A stretch of 64,000 nucleotides of DNA from contig JAHLKG010000007.1 of assembly GCA_025526995.1 (NCBI GenBank), forward strand, positions 186,001 to 250,000. The letters are read 5' to 3'. The position numbers were made by a program, and so were the translations under genes. A model generated the notes under the pieces. It had not been told where the DNA came from. It made no database searches and saw only the letters and a list, made by a program, of their open reading frames with translations. Numbering within the stretch: position 1 is the stretch's first letter; each line of letters begins with the position of its first letter. Below, one piece after another: positions 23,402 to 36,254 of the stretch. The stretch comes from Powellomyces hirtus. Taxonomy: Eukaryota; Chytridiomycota; Chytridiomycetes; Spizellomycetales; Powellomycetaceae.

Positions 23402-26400
23402 TCACCGCGGCCCATCCCCGCCCTCCGCAGGTCTCGCGCCTCTCCCCTCGCGCACATATCGCGCCCGACTACCACTCGTGTTGCGCGGCAGCCTCCTCCT
23501 ACTCGTCGCAGCAGCAGCAGTAGCAGCAGCGCCATGGCCCACCCCAAACCCGACCAAAATATCCCTCAAAATCCCAATCTGGTCCTGCTTGGCGTCCATC
23601 CCGCGGATCACGGCTCGGAGATCGTCGCCCAGGGCGCGGAGGTCGTCGTTGGTCGTGTGATGATGCGGCATGCCCATGTTGTTGTTGTTGTGATGGTAAT
23701 TGTACGTGGTGTGGGATGCGGCGCCGTAGCGGGCGACGAGAGTATGGTACTGCCTATAACGACACCGTACAAAAACACAATTGTTAGAAAAACTCGCGTG
23801 GGGAAAGTGACGCGGGGGGCGTTTATATATGTATATATAAAACCCCCCCCCCCCCCATATTTAAGCTCCTTCTTTACCGTTTCAAAACTCCAAACTCGTC
23901 TTCCAGTACTCGCAGCACAGCCGCCAGGGTTTCAATCCCACCCGCATCATCATCTCCTCCCTCATCATCATCATCTCCCACTCTTCCGCCTCTTCCACCA
24001 CCACCTCCTCGTTGTTGTTGGTGGTGGTGGTGTCCTAGTCCACCCGTGTGGTGCTGCTCCCAGTCTCCACTCGTCGGCGGCATCATCGTTTTTGCTCGCA
24101 CCGCATTTCGCGTCTTTCGCAAATTGACGTGCGCGGCCGCCACAGCCGCCGCATTGTCCAGCACGGGACCGTGGAACGACGCGTGATCATCATAGTCACC
24201 GTCGCCCTCCTCATCCCCTTGCTCCTCCTCCTCCTCCTCCTCGTCCCTATTCTCATACCCCCGCTCCCGCCTCTCCCGCCGACGCAGTCCACTCACGGTC
24301 GGTCGTGTTAGTTTCCGACTCTGCTTCTGCGATCGGGGGTCATTGTCCTGCTGATGATGTTGTTGTTGATGCAGCCTCCCCGCTCCCTGCCTCGGCCGAC
24401 ACACCGAACACCGGGTCGGGTTATGTGCCTTGAGGAGCGAAAACACCTGCTGGAGGTTAGCCGTGACCGAATGCGAGCGCTGGGTGGACTGGCCTACGAC
24501 AAAGGGCATTTCGCGGCCTACAACTGTTGTTGTTGTTGTTGTTGTTGTTGTTTTTGTTGGCGGTCCGGCGGTTGTGGGTGCTCCATTACCGTTCTTTTTC
24601 TCATGGCTCGCGGTGGCGGTATGTGCGGTGGGTGTAGTTGTAGCTTTTTTGCCCGTTTGGGGTTTCGCGTTCCGTTTCGCAGAGTCGGATGCTTTAGTCG
24701 GTCGGTGGCGGTCCACTCGGTTAGCCGCCGTCACAGCTGCCAACGCCGCATGGACAGGGCGCGTATTGAGTTGCGACACGGGACCCGGGTTCGCATTGTG
24801 CACGCGCTTCCAAATTGGTTGGTGTCCCTCTTTCGTGACAACAAATCCGTCCTGATCACGCTGCTGCTTTCCATTCCTGGTCTCACCACCACCCCGCGCC
24901 GCCCCTTTTTCCAACAACCTCGTCACAACCAACTTTCTCAACCGTTCTTTCGTCGCCGGGTTCAGGGGGTCCCCCGCGACCTTTCTCTCGCACAATTTAG
25001 GTGTAGGGTTTATTGTTACATCCCCTCGTTTTCGGGCCGCGCGCGCGGGTAGCAGCCGGGGTTGTTGCTCAGTCGGCGCTGGTTGAGTGGGCGGTTCCTC
25101 TTTACGGATCTGGTGGGTTTCCCCGCTTTTGGTGGCAGCTACAACGGATCTGATAGTGTCCTTGTGTGGTATGGTTGTTCCAGCAGCAGCAGCCCGCTCA
25201 TCATCAATCTCTCTTCTCAACTGCTCAATCTCGTCCGGATGCAGGAACGAACTCGCATCCACCTGATTATTGTTGTTGCTGGTCGCGTTCAGAGTTTCTT
25301 TCCTGGGCGACCTCCGCTGCTGCTGCTGCTGCTGCTGTTGTTGCGAATGTGTTCTTCCCGGCGACTGCTGCTGCTGTCTCGACTGCGTAAGTGGCGAACC
25401 CTGCGATGTTGTCGCAGTGGTTTTCGTCGCCGGGTAGAGTGACTCGCTCACCTTACCCTGGTCGGTGATCGCAACGGGGGGTACATGGGTGTACGAAGGT
25501 CTGACGATCTCACCACTAGTGTTGATGTGGTGCTGCTGTTGCTGTTGCTCCACCACCTCACGTTCCCGTTGCTTTCTCTCCCGTTCCGCCTCAATTTCAC
25601 GCATGACGACTTCCCGCCGCAGCTGCTCGACCTGCTTGCGGGTTTCTTCCAGACGTTGCACCACATGGTCGCGTTCGCGTTCGACGGTTTGCGCAACGGC
25701 GCGGGTGGCGTGGAGTTGTTGTTCGAGTTGCTCGGACCGGCTGCGGAGCGTGTCAACGAGGTGCGTCGTGGTATCCGCCTTGTCGGGCTGTAGTTCCATC
25801 TGAGCACCTTGGGGAGCATTGTTATTCCCCACCTCCGCCTCTCTCATCTCCTTCTCCCTCAACGCCTGCTCCACTTTATCCCTTACATTCCTCTCAGCCT
25901 CCTCTTCCTCTCTAATACTCCCGACTCTCACCCCCCCTCTTCTCTCTTCACTTCCCCGTCTTGCCCCTTCGAGCAGGTCACTCGCCCGACTCTTGCTCCT
26001 GCTGCGGGTCCGACTAGGTCGTCGCCCAAAACTCCTCCCCCGATGCCCCGTAACGCGCTCTCGCCCTTGTTCAAATTCCAAAAGGACGATCCCGCGGGTC
26101 CGGCCGAGCTCGGTTTCGAGTTGCGCGATTTTGTGTTTCGCGGCGCGTTTTTCGGATTCGAGCAGACCGACCTTGTCTTGCAGTACGCGGAGGGCGTCGA
26201 CGGTGGCTTTGTTGTCGTTTTTCACATCTTCATGTAGGCCGTTCTCACTGTCTCGACCACGATCGTGGTCACGACCCCGCTCTCTTGACTGCCCCCGCGG
26301 TCTAATTTCCGTTCTTAAATCCACCGAGCTTGCCGAGGGCGGGGTATCATCCCCAAGATTCGCAAACGGGGAGGGCAGCCGGCCCCGGGTGGCCGATCGC

Positions 26401-28263
26401 TCCGAGTTCACCGACTGAGCAAACGGTTGTTCAATACCTCTCGACGGCGACGAATGGGGTCGTTGCTGCGACTGCTGCTGCTGCTGCTGTTTTTGCTGAT
26501 CCAACAACTGATCTCCGAAATCAATACTGGAGCGGGACGGTGGGCGCCAAGTCCCCGAATCCATTTGGCCATGGGGTGTCGCCTGGTACTGCTGGTGCTG
26601 CGGATGCTGTTTCTGGAGACGGATGTCAGGAGACGATATACGTCCCGGCGAATTTCTAAACGCGGGGAGGGCGCCCGGTCGTGATTGTGGTACTGGTATT
26701 TGCGACGGCGTCGGTATTTGCGCTGGTGGAGGAGCCGATATCGGTATTTGTGACGACAGAGGGGGTGGCGTAGCGGGTCGGAGTCCACGGTCGCGGGGTG
26801 GGGTGTGTGAAGGCTGATGTTGTTGTTGCATCTGCTGTCTTACACCCCTATCAAGGCTTCGCAAATCAAAGTCGACTTCTTCGCGCGGATAACTTGTGCC
26901 AGCGACACGGAAGGGACTCATGAGGCTGGCCCCACCATCAATCGAAAATCCACCGTCAACAGTATCAAGGTCCCGTTCAAAGGTCCTAACGTAGCGGGCA
27001 TCGCGGGCACTGTCCGCGTCTTTGAGACTGTCCTGCCACGCGGAGAAGGACGCGTCAATATCATGATCGTTGACGTCGTGCGTTGATGGTTGTTGTGAGT
27101 CATCATTCAACACGAGGTCCTGTTGCTGGTGTTGCAGATGATATTGTTGGTGTGTCGCAGCCGATGGTGGTGGCGGCGACCCGACGGCCGACATAGCCGG
27201 CAACGACTGTTCATCCAGATCGCTTTCGTCCATTATAGATTTATAATGCGCGTCCGCCCTGACTGCCGACGAAGCACTCTCCCCATCATCAAACGCGCCG
27301 TCCTGTTGCCCAGCCTTCTCGCTCTGATGATCCCAAACACTGTCTGGTGGAGGCTTTTCATGCTGCCGACCTCTGGCCGAGGCATCAGACTGGAATTTCT
27401 CGTCATCTCCGTCATCATCCCCCAGTCGCTGCATTTTCTCCTCCTCTTCTTTCCTAATCATGCTATCCAACCGCTCAAACGCCGACGCCCCAAAGCCCAA
27501 ACTATGCGGCAGCTGGTCTTTTCCGCCATACACCACACCGTTATCCTCCTCCTCCAGCTCGTTCTCATCCACGCCAGTAATGAAGCGAAAGGTGCTGTTC
27601 CCCAACTCATCAAACGAAAGACTGAAATCGCCGCCGCCATTCATAAGATTGCTGGTCGTGGTGCGGTTGGTAGTGGGTTGCGGGTGAGAACGCGTCGTGG
27701 GAACGACGGCGCTGTGGTCGGCAGCAAGAGCACGTAACCGTGACGGCGCGAATCCGCTGTAGTTGCGCTCTAACGCGTCGTCGAACCCTTCCGCTTCGTC
27801 CAGATACTGCTGTGGGTCCCCGTGTCGGTCAGTGTCGTTTAGACCGAGGTTGTCAGCTGAGTGAGGTCGATCTATCAAATCACCAAATTAAAAGAAAAAA
27901 CCCATAAACCGCCGTTCTCCTGCCACCCGATATCCTCCAATGCATGATGACTTCACACCTACCAATATACTCCTCTAACCGCCCCAGCCTCTCTCTAATA
28001 TCGTCGTACGCCATATCCCCAATCGCGTCCAAATCGCGGGAAAGGGAATCCAGGAACCCGCGCGTCATGTGCTGGGTGCCAACGTCGAAGCTCAGCGACA
28101 CGTCTAGATCGCCGTCAAGAACAGCACCACCCGCATCATTTAACAGCCGGTCCGCGTCATCCCGGTTCAGGTCGTCTTCACCTTCGTCGAGGTGGCTGTT
28201 GTTGTGGAAGGTTGACGCGGGGGCTCTCGCTGCTGCTGTTGTTGTGGTGGTGGAGGGGGCCAT
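23402..28263 (-). CDS. Giant CEP57-like centrosome/microtubule-binding protein
   Basis: Three exons fit: 28263-27963, 27871-23878 and 23753-23402, 1,548 residues. The C-terminus carries the Cep57-type microtubule-binding domain: LLKAHNPTRCSVC, then about 130 residues later L-A-A-V-L-R-V-L-E-D-E-F-G-V-L-K-R. Across the last intron follow Q-Y-H-T-L-V-A-R-Y and the helix LRALGDDLRAVIRGMDAKQDQIGILRDIL. The acceptor GTTATAG, not the nearer GGCAG, keeps phase and restores K-R-Q-Y-H. Upstream lie long disordered, glutamine-rich stretches and a central coiled coil (about residues 650-850, many E-R/E-K heptads). Cep57 and fission-yeast Ppc89 relatives sit at centrosomes or spindle pole bodies. The long insertion between the CxxC-bearing block and the helix makes this copy far larger than animal CEP57. 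Confidence 0.8.
23843..23856. repeat. Poly-C tract (poly-G in the sense of a CEP57-like intron)
   Basis: Fourteen C on the plus strand inside the last intron of the CEP57-like gene, next to a TATA-rich stretch. Confidence 0.85.
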
Positions 28264-28759
28264 CGTTGGGGAATGAGCTGGACACGAAATGCGCGTTTTT
28301 TTTTGTATAAATGACAGGACTATCGCCTCAATGAGTCGCTACTGCACTATCACTAAACAGTGGTGTTGAGCGATGCAAAAGAGTATATATCTGGTCACTC
28401 CGGCGGAGATGAGTGGGATGGGACCCCGAAAGGTGGGTTTCCGCGCGTGTTGAAGAAACGTCCAACGCCACAAAAGTTTCACGCGTTCTTTTTTGACGCG
28501 CGCAGCTCACAGTCGTTCAGGCTTTAAGAGGGCTTTCATTGTTCCATGCTATGATTATTCGACTCAATGACTTGCAGAACGCATCCTTCACACGAAATCA
28601 AAACTTGTTTCATATCTATGTTGGTATTGTTCATGTATTTGTATGTACAATCTATGTGCATGTGTGTGTGCGTGTATCTTGCAGTGACTTGTAAGGTATT
28701 CATGTGAGGGGTGGATAAATATGTACAAACGTGGCTGATGTCCCTCCCATCTCCACCCG
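28264..28759. promoter_or_regulatory. Promoter of the CEP57-like gene and 3' end of the PH-domain gene
   Basis: Both flanking genes run on the minus strand, so the right part is the 3' region of the PH gene and the left part the CEP57-like promoter. No coding region is seen. Confidence 0.4.
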
Positions 28760-31700
28760 TCATCGAGCGGACGGAGTAGCAGTGTCTCTCGCAGTGGCGT
28801 TTGTTGTTGCGGGCAAAAAGTTGGGATCTCCAGTCATCGTTGTGGTGGCAGTATTCTTAGTCACAACGACTAAGACTGTGTTCTGGACCTCATGCCGATG
28901 AGCGCTGATCCATCTGTCCATGCTGTCGGTCCGCTCTTCATTATCAATCGCATCAGTAGGAGGGAGCGGACGGTCGGCATCATCGTCCTCCTGTGGCAAG
29001 TCCCGTTCTTCGCGAGTCTCGCTAGTGTTCGTGTTGCTGGTATCTTGTCGCGCGAGAGGTGACGACGTGGCAGGTGCGGTGGTGTTTGGGGCCGCGGGAG
29101 GGGCACCTGCCACGACGGAAACTCTGACGCCCGCGTCGTTCTCAATCAAACTAGCAAGACTTGATCTCCACGCGTCGTACACCGCCTGCGTGATGCTGAC
29201 GGCCGACCGCGGCGGATACGGTTTGCCCGAGCTGTCCATTCGCTTCGGGAGCGCCATTCGCTGTTGATGGAATTGGAACGCACTGTTGGGCGGCGCTGGC
29301 TGTGGTTGATCGGCTCGCCTGGCCATTGAGGCTGCGGGCGTGTCCGGCGCCGTCCACATGATGGTGGGTGTCGATTGGGCCAGCTTAAATTCCTTTTTGG
29401 AGGGTTTGCGGACCGGGCTGTTTGACGCCGCTGCCGATGAGGCGGCGGCAACGGAGAGGATGGGACGCGCGGCAAATGGAAGAGTGCTGCTTCTGCGGTC
29501 GTTGCGGTATTCACCGCTAGTGCCGGTGGTAAACGAATTGTGGTGGTGTTGCAGGTCGCTGACCATGACCTGGCGCTGCTGTGGAGGCGCCGGGTGGAAC
29601 GTGACAATGGTTGACTGGCGGTTCAAGAGCTGTGACGAGCGCTGCAGAGACTGTGTCTGCAGATGCGACGCGTCGTGACTTTGCCCGTGTTGTAGTATCC
29701 AGGGCGAGTGTTGCTGATCCGCCGTATCGGAGATCTTGCTGGGCTTAACCGGCGGCATGCTCTGCGGCGTTTGGCCGGTGCCCTCTTGAAACGAGGGCTG
29801 CATCATGACGATGCTGGTCCGCCGAACGGTGCCAGGCGGGATCGGGTCACCCTCTTGAGGGTTCGGCCGAAATCGGAACGAAAGTGTATTCTGAAGATTA
29901 ATGAGCGAACTGGTTCTTCGTGGAGACCCAGCTGATGCATCGGAAGACAAACTGGCTGACGGCAAGGTCGGGGTTGAGGAGTTGGCATGATACTGTTGAA
30001 GCTTCGGCGGATGGATATCTCTCTGTTGAGTTGCAAGGGCCAGAATCGCACTGATCCGGCGGGCTGTGACCGGAGAAGCGGTGCTTTGACGTTCTACCGC
30101 CGCCAGATCGGGATGAATGGGCGGACGTACGTCTGCCCCGCGTTCGAGCGATTCTTTCCGCACCGGATACCACGGTAGAGTTGGATATCCGGTTTGGGTC
30201 TGTATGCCCAATTTGGTGAGATCCTTCTGAGCCCGCTGAGCCACGCGCAGATCTTTGGCGAGGTCGTCAAGCTGCTGCATGATGTTGTGTCGAAGGTCTT
30301 TGTTCGCAATGCTGCGCATAGTCGCCGGTTTCGTTAGTGTCCGCGGTTGTTTCTCCTCTGGTTGCTGCTGCTGGTGCTCGAATGTATCTTCACTATCGGG
30401 TGGTGGGAGGGGAATGGAGACGTCAATCGGCGTCACAATAAATGCGGCGGACTCCATCTCCGCGTCAGGCAAATACGCCTGCGCATCTGCTGTGTCCTGC
30501 AAGTCGGCGGGGCTGGAGTCCATCGGATGCGGAGATTCGGGCTGCAGTGACATATGGGGCAGATTATACATGCTGTACAGGTCATGCAATCCACCAGCGT
30601 CCATGGATTCCATTCGCTCGCGGGAATTGCGTTCCTGAGTTCCAAATGGACTTCCCGGTCCGCTGCTCGCGGGAGAGAAGGTAAGTCTGTCCGGGGCAAC
30701 ATGCCGTTCACGCAAGCTTAAAATTGGTGATCCCCCCTGGCTATTAATATCGCTGTTGCTTTTTGATGGGTCGACTTGCTCACTAGAATGTGTCGCTCGA
30801 AGGGGAGATGGAGCGTGACTGCTATTGTCGTGATAAGAAGGGCTATCACCCGACTCGAGTCTTCGCCCGAGGTCAATAGGAACATCTCTGGACGGTTTGC
30901 GCCGGTGCTGGCCAAATAGTGGTTTCTTGAATGAGCTGTCGCCTGCTTGTAGAGACGACGACGATGGTGTGCCACTATGATAGGATGATGGCGGACTTCC
31001 AGTGCTCGCTGGATAATTCGCACTTTGCTGTGGACTCCTACCGGCCTCCTGATTCAATACCAACGACTCCCGGGATGTTGCAAGGAACGATGAGCGGGTC
31101 GGCCTCGACGAGGAGGCAGCCATGACGGCAATCATGTCCTGCTCAGCCACACTAACGGGCCTGTTGAGCGACCGAGCGCTCGTCGGGGTGCTCGTGTTGG
31201 GGGTTTTCTGGCTTTGCGGGGAGGGGGATTGCTCGCTGTGGTTCCCAGCACGAACGCGTCGCTCCTGCGGTGGTGCCACAAAGCTGACATGCCTTCGCAC
31301 TCGGCCCATGGTGTCAGTCCATATGTCAACCGCTTGGGCCTCGTGGGCCATACTATCATATATGGACGGTGCGAGGGAGCGATGCATGTTGATACCATGC
31401 AGGGAAGATTGATATTGGGATTCTTGTTGTTGGAGCGCCGTTTGCCTAGTGACCCTCCACATTCCGACCAGGACAAATAACCACCGTTCGAGATCGTCTT
31501 TGCGATTAGCCCGGAGGACGTAATTTTTGGCTTCATTCGTTCTGATGACAAAGACTTTGGTTGTGCCATACCATTTTGGCGGATTCGACTCGTCGGACCG
31601 ATTCGGCGGTGAGGACGGGTGAGAAGACCCCATCGGAACGTTAGAATATTGTCGTCCCTGTTTCGTGCGTTTGATCAAACTGATGCTTGTGACAGAGCCT

Positions 31701-33141
31701 ATATGTATTGTCCATTTCGGAAGGTGAACCCACTGATTACCATCTCGCCCTTTGTCAGATAGCGTGTGGGCGTGAGCAAGCAGGTGGTTGTTGAGGAGCG
31801 GCATAGGCTGGGAATTGGGGATAGGAATGAATGTCGTTGATGCGTTGATGGCGGTTGTGGCGTCTTTGGAGACTTTTATCTTTGTGCTGCTGAGACAAGT
31901 TAGCAATTGGCCATCGAATCGTAACAGCTATTGAAGGGAGAAAATAAAAGCCGATGAGCAATGAACGAGAGCTGAATAAGCCCTTTGCATCGTTACGTTG
32001 TTCTTACCCTCCATTGCCATCGTTTGTTTCTGCCGAGTTTATAGAGATGCCCTGAGAATAGCGGCATCGGACTGTCAGGGTCAGTCACAAAGAGTCCCCC
32101 GATGCCGCGCGAAGACATGGTCGGAGTGGATGAAGTCGTCGGAGCAAGGCTGCGATTCCCAGTTGTTTGATCGAATGGTTGCTGTGGCTTTTTGTCGTGC
32201 ATCGGTTCCGAAGGCGCAGCAGGAAGGGGAATTGATGGCGCGGAATTGGAGTGGTCGGATGGATTCAGAGAAGGATCGACATAGTGCGGAGCATGCGAAT
32301 GTGCGAGATCAAGCATTTCCACATATTTTGGGCTCGGAAGCGCGTAATGGCGTGGGACAATATTTTGCCCCTGTGGTGGTTGTATTGATTGTGGTGGTTG
32401 CTGAAAGTCTTGCGGCTGTTGCTGTTGGGTGTACACGCCATATCTCGAGTCAGCAAATATGTTTGCGGATGGTGGGTCCTCTTTGGAGCGAGTGCGGCGA
32501 TGTGACGGCGGCGGTAGAGCCGCTGGTGGACCCATTGACGCCCTCACTCCGCCAGCGGCGCGTCTTGCAGCCGTGGTATTGTGGATCGAGTCGTGACTGG
32601 TCTTTCGCTGTTTTATCATACTCATATACTCCTCATGACTTTCTCTGTCGACCGTGTACAATGAGGACAAAGACGGCGCAGTAGTTAGGACGGACGAACG
32701 TGGTTCCGAGAGGATGTCTGAGGGCGCAGAGATAATGGAGGGAGATTCCGGAGACGGACACGCTTCGAGGGGCGAGAGTGGCGCAGAACCTTGATACGAG
32801 TCTCTGAACGAGTAGGCAATGGAGCCTCCGACAGAGTCTCGAGCCGAGTATTGCGCGCTGGAGGGTGAATCGGCAGGTGAAGCGTGGAGGTGAGAAAACG
32901 CGGGAACATTGAGACGGGAAGAGAAGAAGGGCGATGGTGAAGATGCGGGCGAGTCGGCAAAGGACGAAACGTGCGAGGAGTGTGAAGAGGCAAAGTGTTG
33001 TGGCTGAAGGTGTAGGTTTTGCGGACGGTGGTCGGTGCCGCTACCGTTACTGCTGCTGTTGGTGTAGACGGGTTGTGGCGGGCTTTGGTGTGGTGGAGCG
33101 TTGCGGTCGTTGTGGCGTTGATTGTTGGCGCTGCTGGTCAT
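28760..33141 (-). CDS. Large fungal PH-domain protein
   Basis: Two exons fit: 33141-32008 and 31927-28760, 1,433 residues; the phase-0 intron cuts inside the PH domain. The PH fold begins L-F-S-G-H-L-Y-K-L-G-R-N-K-R-W-Q-W-R / L-L-R-F-D-G-Q-L-L-T-C-L at about residue 360. It continues through W-T-I-H-I-G-S-V-T-S-I-S-L-I and V-F-V-I-R-T, and ends with the typical C-terminal helix R-K-D-D-L-E-R-W-L-F-V-L. PH domains bind phosphoinositides or proteins at membranes, so a cortical or signalling role is inferred. The N-terminal 350 and C-terminal 900 residues are serine/proline/glutamine-rich and mostly disordered, with a short coiled-coil-like segment (Q-Q-L-D-D-L-A-K-D-L-R-V-A-Q-R). No catalytic domain is seen. 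The first in-frame ATG is used. Confidence 0.75.
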
Positions 33142-34024
33142 GGCGACTGTGTGTCCGTCCAAACGTTCGCTCTTTGCAATTGACAGGAATTTCAGCTCTA
33201 TTCAACGGGAAATAATATTATACGGCTGAGATACTGCCGCATGGGTTCAGACCGAGAATACTGATAGATAGAAAGAAAAAAAAAAGCTATGGAAAAGTTC
33301 TGGAGAAAGAATTCTGGCGCCAAAGAGAGCGGAGAGCAGCGCGTTTGACTTTTGTTGGTGCACCTGGCTATCCCACATCTAGTATCCCTCTTGCTTGCGC
33401 CACACGCCCTCGTCCGTCTCGTCAGAAACCTCTCACTTGTGGATGGAGGTTGCACGTTGCATAGCTGAAAGATGTGATTTAGAGTGAAAAAGAAAGCTAT
33501 CAAATTGAGTGAGAGAATGGTGGACTCGGATTAGAGACTGTCAGAGATAGGTCTCGACACGTTTATAAGAGATACGCTTTGAACGCCACTTGCAAGGCAT
33601 CAGCTCGTGGATCTTAGCCAACACGCAGGTGAAGCTGACAGGAGGTGAGGTCAACGACGATGACGCCGTATCGATTGTCTGGAAAATGCATTGTTTTACG
33701 CTACAACACGGCGATCCTACTTTTGGTGACATGCAAGTGACACGTCTTGTCAGCCATAGCAGAATCTGTCAGTCGTCAACGGCCGGTCTTTCATGAGCTG
33801 TGAAACCTCACGCGCTTCCCCGAAAGGGGAGTCCCCGTAACCATGACCTGTCACTCCAGTTCAGGACAGACAGTCTTCTACGGATATAAAAGCTCTCACC
33901 CTTCTCGCCAACACGTCCAGGACTTCACCGCCACAACCGAATTGCTGTTCACCACCACTGCTGTGCCTGATCTCGTCTCTCTTTTTCCACAGCGACGTCA
34001 ACTTTTCCATCTCCCAACGCTAGC
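33142..34024. promoter_or_regulatory. Divergent region; left boundary of the accessory block
   Basis: It separates the PH-domain gene (-) from the first small-family gene (+). Base composition becomes more AT-rich from about 33.5 kb. A TATAAAA-like word at about 33886 lies about 140 bases upstream of the family gene start and could serve its promoter. Confidence 0.45.
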
Positions 34025-34546
34025 ATGAGGGGCCAGCAAGGCGCTTCCAAAATCGAAAAGACAGGTACCATGTTTTTGTTGGTTGTCGCATACGAGCATT
34101 GTCATTGTCTCCTGACAGCCGACATCTCTGTAGTCATGAGCCCAGAACATTTTGCCAATACTGTTCTGGACAAGTTATACAAGCAAGCCCTCGCCGACAC
34201 GATAGACGAGCTCAACAGGCAGCTTAGCAGCGGTGCATACAGATCGCTCGACCTGAAGAAAGGATCCATGCAGATTCAGTTCACGGTCTCTAGCGGGATC
34301 TCCCATTCTCCCGGACTCTCGGCCCCGCTGACCCGCGATGTCCGCCAGGCCTTGGAGACCATAGGCTGGAAAGTCGAGGAACTACAAGTTACGGAACGAA
34401 AGTACCAAGCCAGTACATTTGGTCCGGCCGCAGTCCATTACTCGTTCGTCGCAACGTTGTCCTCCAGCGCTCTTTTGTCCCTTGTAAAGGAATCACTTGA
34501 TGCAAAGACTGAGTTGGACCTCGACAGCGGAAAGACAAAAGCCTGA
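34025..34546 (+). CDS. Small-family member A1 (unrecognised, AGW-type core)
   Basis: Two exons fit: 34025-34064 (13 codons plus one base, basic, M-R-G-Q-Q) and 34134-34546, 150 residues. The second exon opens V-M-S-P-E-H-F, the opening shared by the family. Then come the N-terminal helix (L-Y-K-Q-A-L-A-D-T-I-D-E-L-N-R-Q-L), a strand (I-Q-F-T-V), L-T-R-D-V-R-Q-A-L-E-T with I-G-W-K-V-E-E-L-Q-V, and a last strand H-Y-S-F-V-A-T-L. The tail is charged and lysine-rich. The 69-base intron is stopless and in frame, so retention would add 23 residues. I know no family for it; no signal peptide, membrane segment or catalytic motif is seen. It looks intact. Confidence 0.65.
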   Translation: MRGQQGASKIEKTGTMFLLVVAYEHCHCLLTADISVVMSPEHFANTVLDKLYKQALADTIDELNRQLSSGAYRSLDLKKGSMQIQFTVSSGISHSPGLSAPLTRDVRQALETIGWKVEELQVTERKYQASTFGPAAVHYSFVATLSSSALLSLVKESLDAKTELDLDSGKTKA

Positions 34547-35132
34547 GCCAGTATGGTCGCCACTAACCTCGCCGCCAAGTAGCCAGCTGTCGCGGTCCCA
34601 GCGTCTCAGGCCCAAGCGAAGCCCGCGCCCACTACCACGACAAGCACCACACCCTGTTACAAACCAACGTCCGATTTGCAATCACCATTTACAAAGGCAT
34701 AACCCAAAACCCCACCGCATCTAACGGGGGGCAATTCAATGTTTGCGAAGCAACAGAATCATTATGGAAATTGGAATTTTGTACAAATATTCGTCATAAA
34801 TGAAAATAAGAGCCAACTCAATTGTCACAAGATTTTGCGGGAGACCCAGAGTGACAAATGCCTGCAGGGCACTTCTTCAGAATTGTGGCACCCAAAATGG
34901 AGCTAGCCCAACTCAACACAGACAGTGTTGTCACTTGCGTCAACTGTGTGCTGTAAATGCACTCTTCGGCACGTCAACTGAACACCGTTGATGGCGTACG
35001 CCCGAGTACTTTGACTGAGAAACGCATTGGCAGCATCCGGTATTGGCTCAGGGCAACATAAGCAGTGGAAAAAGTACCAATGATCGAAACCAACGAACCT
35101 GGGAAGTTAAAGGTGCATATGCGTAAACTTGC

Positions 35133-35267
35133 TTACCGATCTTTCGGAAACGCGCTCCAGGTTGATCCTAGGGTCAGCAAAGGGTAAGCAAGTGCGAATC
35201 TCCAATCCGTTCCCAACAACTTGTGCGCCCATAACAAAGGCAAGTCGGTGCGGTCATCCTTTCGCAG
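35133..35267 (-). pseudogene. Decayed C-terminal fragment of a small-family copy
   Basis: Minus-strand frame of 45 codons ending L-L-T-L-G-S-T-W-S-A-F-P-K-D-R-stop. Its end matches the end of another minus-strand fragment at 36255-36383 (Q-L-G-L-T-W-S-A-T-R-stop), and the DNA is similar too (GCGCTCCAGGT, ATCCTAG). A G-T-D-W-R-F-A-L-A stands where the family has A-G-W-x-V. No start or N-terminal half remains. Confidence 0.35.
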
Positions 35268-35432
35268 TTGTCACTGCAAAAGTTTCATGCGTTGGGCCCA
35301 AATACTTGGCCATATTCTGTGAGCTGTTGACATCACTCACATGGAACTTGAATCCTCAACTTCTTTCGCCAGCCACTCTTCCGACTTGATTGTTATCTAC
35401 CTCACCTCGCACTCCACCCCAACGACAACGAC

Positions 35433-35862
35433 ATGAGCGAGGAACAGCTTCAAAGAGGTACAGGACTCTTGGCCCAGGTGATTGTGAATACATGCACACT
35501 GTCATTAATGACTCCAGCGCAAGTTACCAAAACTACACTGCGCATCATGTACTGGCAAATCCACAACAACATTGTGGACAACCTCAACCGACGGATGGTA
35601 CTGTGGGCCGGGAACCAACCGATCGCGCCAAGCAAGAAGCAGTATGACATTCAAGTTCAAAGCCTACACGGGAGGCCTCTCAGGCTTAAACCTCAACCTT
35701 CTGATCCACGCTGTTTGCGATGCTCTGGAAACTGCCGGCTGGAAAATCGATGCATTAAGGATCAAGGAACTTGGCCTTACCGAAGTGAAGTCCCGCAAAG
35801 ACGAGTTGGAGGTCACGGTTACATTGCGATTGAATACGGACAAACTGCATTGGGACTTCTGA
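35433..35862 (+). pseudogene. Small-family member A2, frameshifted
   Basis: The start M-S-E-E-Q-L-Q-R and GT-bearing junction (GTACAGGACTCTTG) resemble the intron start of copy A3 (GTAAAGGACTCTTG). The second-exon opening L-M-T-P-A-Q-V follows, but the usual CAG acceptor before it is missing (GTCATTA instead). The N-terminal helix (I-H-N-N-I-V-D-N-L-N-R-R-M) is in one frame. From about 35644 the rest is in another frame: M-T-F-K-F-K-A, HAVCDALETAGWKIDALRI, V-T-V-T-L-R-L. So the conserved halves are out of register by one base near 35640-35650. Either this is a recent pseudogene or the base count there is wrong. Confidence 0.6.
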
Positions 35863-36254
35863 CAGGTCGTAAGCTCCGCATCGCACGTTTACGAAATCAG
35901 CCGTCACCAGCTTGGCAGCAGTGAACAAAGAATATCTTATGTACCATAAAGTAGCCACTTGAAACGTCTTATGTTTTACTGTGGAGCAGTTCGTTGTTAG
36001 TGAGAGTATAAACTGCATCGGAACTGTACTAGAGGAAATTATTGTCAACAACTTAAATACGCTAAGCAACACAAAGTCAACATTTTGTGATATACTTTGG
36101 AGAAGGAGCAGCCAAGCTGCACTCGAAATCACTTTGCGTATGCTTTAACATATAGTGATGCCTACATAAGACGCATATGGTTGCTCGCTATCGGCATACG
36201 GAATTAAGGGAGAGCTCTACACTCAGGCCCCCCGCGGGAGCGGGGGAATTTGGC

